Below, piece after piece: positions 63,262 through 64,000 of a DNA stretch of 64,000 bases. The position numbers were made by a program, and so were the translations under genes. Source of the stretch: Pseudomonas sp. P8_229 (lineage in GTDB: Bacteria; Pseudomonadota; Gammaproteobacteria; Pseudomonadales; Pseudomonadaceae); NCBI RefSeq assembly GCF_034008635.1, contig NZ_CP125378.1:62001-126000 (forward strand), given 5' to 3'. The stretch's first letter is position 1. Each line of letters starts with the position of its first letter. The notes beneath the pieces are model-generated. The model did no database searches. It had not been told where the DNA came from and saw only the letters and a list, made by a program, of their open reading frames with translations.

Positions 63262-63783
63262 TTAGATTGTCGGCCCTGACGACGCCACTTGCAGTTGACG
63301 ATAAGCGTCCACCAGTTGCGGAAGATTGAACGCAAGGTTCCTGCCGCTGGGATTGGGCAACACCCACACCCGTGCGCCGCCAAAGGTCTTTGCCTGCGGC
63401 CCCCACACCACGACTTTCTGCCCCGACAACGCGGCATACGCAGCCTTGCCAAGAAACGCCACATAACGCGGCGCATACCGGTTGATCTTCTGTTCAAAGC
63501 CGAGGGCCGCCGCTGCAAACTCCTCCGCCGCCAACTGATCCGCCCGTGCCGTTGGCCGCTCGACCACCGCCGTCAACCCGCAGCCATATTGCACAAGGCT
63601 GCGATCATCCTCCGCCCGCACTTCATGCGGGGTGAACCCGGCCAGGTGCAAGGTGCGCCAGAAACGATTTCCGCGCCCGGCAAAATGATGCCCCTGCGCC
63701 GCCGCGAGCAACCCCGGATTGATCCCGCAAAACACCACCGAAAGCCCCGGCGCCAGAATGTCCTCAAGCCCTTCACCCGCCAT
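63262..63783 (-). CDS. mug: G/U mismatch-specific uracil-DNA glycosylase
   Basis: 173 residues. GLSVVFCGINPGL carries the Asn of the Mug active site, and LPNPSGRN is the wedge motif of the mismatch-specific branch of the UDG superfamily. It removes uracil and ethenocytosine from DNA. The ATG at 63783 has GAGGAG upstream. A TTG at 63804 in the same frame is less likely. It is divergent from the LysR gene at the window end. Confidence 0.92.
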   Translation of the reverse strand: MAGEGLEDILAPGLSVVFCGINPGLLAAAQGHHFAGRGNRFWRTLHLAGFTPHEVRAEDDRSLVQYGCGLTAVVERPTARADQLAAEEFAAAALGFEQKINRYAPRYVAFLGKAAYAALSGQKVVVWGPQAKTFGGARVWVLPNPSGRNLAFNLPQLVDAYRQLQVASSGPTI

Positions 63784-63870
63784 GCACGCGCTCCTCGTTC
63801 GCAAACATTTGCACCACCACCCACGGCAAACCCTAGAATGACAATCCCATCCACAGAGCCAACAACAACG

Positions 63871-64000
63871 ATGGACGTTATTCAGACCCTGCGCTGCTTC
63901 GTCGCCGTGGCCCAGAGCGGCAGCTTCACCGCTGCGGCCGACGTGCTCGACACCACCACGACCAACGTCTCCAAAGCCGTCTCCAGTCTCGAAGCCCGGC
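63871..64000 (+). CDS. LysR family regulator, N-terminal fragment
   Basis: The first 43 residues, MDVIQTLRCFVAVAQSGSFTAAAD and on, are the helix-turn-helix of a LysR protein. The gene runs off the window. The ATG lies in a 87-bp spacer divergent from mug. Confidence 0.85.
   Translation, partial: MDVIQTLRCFVAVAQSGSFTAAADVLDTTTTNVSKAVSSLEAR

Overview
The window looks like chromosome of a fluorescent-group Pseudomonas. It is mostly GC-rich (47 of 60 bases are G or C at 33601-33660). It carries the GTGGGAGCGGGCTTGCTCGCG type of REP palindrome that is characteristic of that group, and its catabolic and regulatory genes (agmatine, hydroxyproline, RND efflux, many LysR/AraC/TetR regulators) are typical of the genus. 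Species was not determined.

Layout. 1-3551: end of a molybdenum hydroxylase operon (large subunit, triheme cytochrome c, XdhC). 3561-8217: TetR repressor divergent from an Old Yellow Enzyme/SDR/hydrolase/quinone-reductase operon. 8276-9775: membrane diguanylate cyclase. 10136-18179: an RND pump split into two divergent units (adaptor+permease; outer-membrane factor), a FadL-type channel and a TetR regulator. All four promoter regions carry the same 24-bp dyad. 18426-20957: SDR, AraC regulator and a hydrolase. 21045-22863: a tandem array of about 13 REPIN-type units with a 134-136 bp period. 22910-28220: five-gene agmatine operon (aguA, aguB, polyamine-binding protein, a Tat-signal aguA paralogue, GlxA-type regulator) next to a LysR gene. 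29170-34023: LysR, RidA and a PhnDCEE-type ABC importer. 34287-36391: an A+T-richer two-gene Septu-type defence system (PtuA ATPase, PtuB HNH). 36415-43870: trans-4-hydroxyproline catabolism. 43900-48739: DyP peroxidase, RlhA, RidA, tRNA-Gln and small proteins. 48797-62958: a type VI secretion island read leftward: hcp, vgrG, rhs (nuclease-like tip), SUKH immunity, PAAR, second rhs (Tse2-like tip), immunity. 62959-64000: a palindrome-rich spacer, mug, and the start of a LysR gene.

How the parts work together. The T6SS island supplies a tube (Hcp), spike (VgrG), spike tip (PAAR) and two Rhs cocoons of identical core length (1442 residues) with unrelated toxic tips, each followed by its own candidate immunity gene. 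The RND/FadL/TetR block appears to be one regulon that couples outer-membrane entry and efflux of a hydrophobic compound. The agu operon converts agmatine to putrescine, and the lhp cluster converts hydroxyproline to 2-oxoglutarate. The most notable items are the REPIN array, the four matched operators, the two Rhs tips with their immunity genes, the Septu pair, and a 42-bp near-perfect palindrome upstream of hcp.
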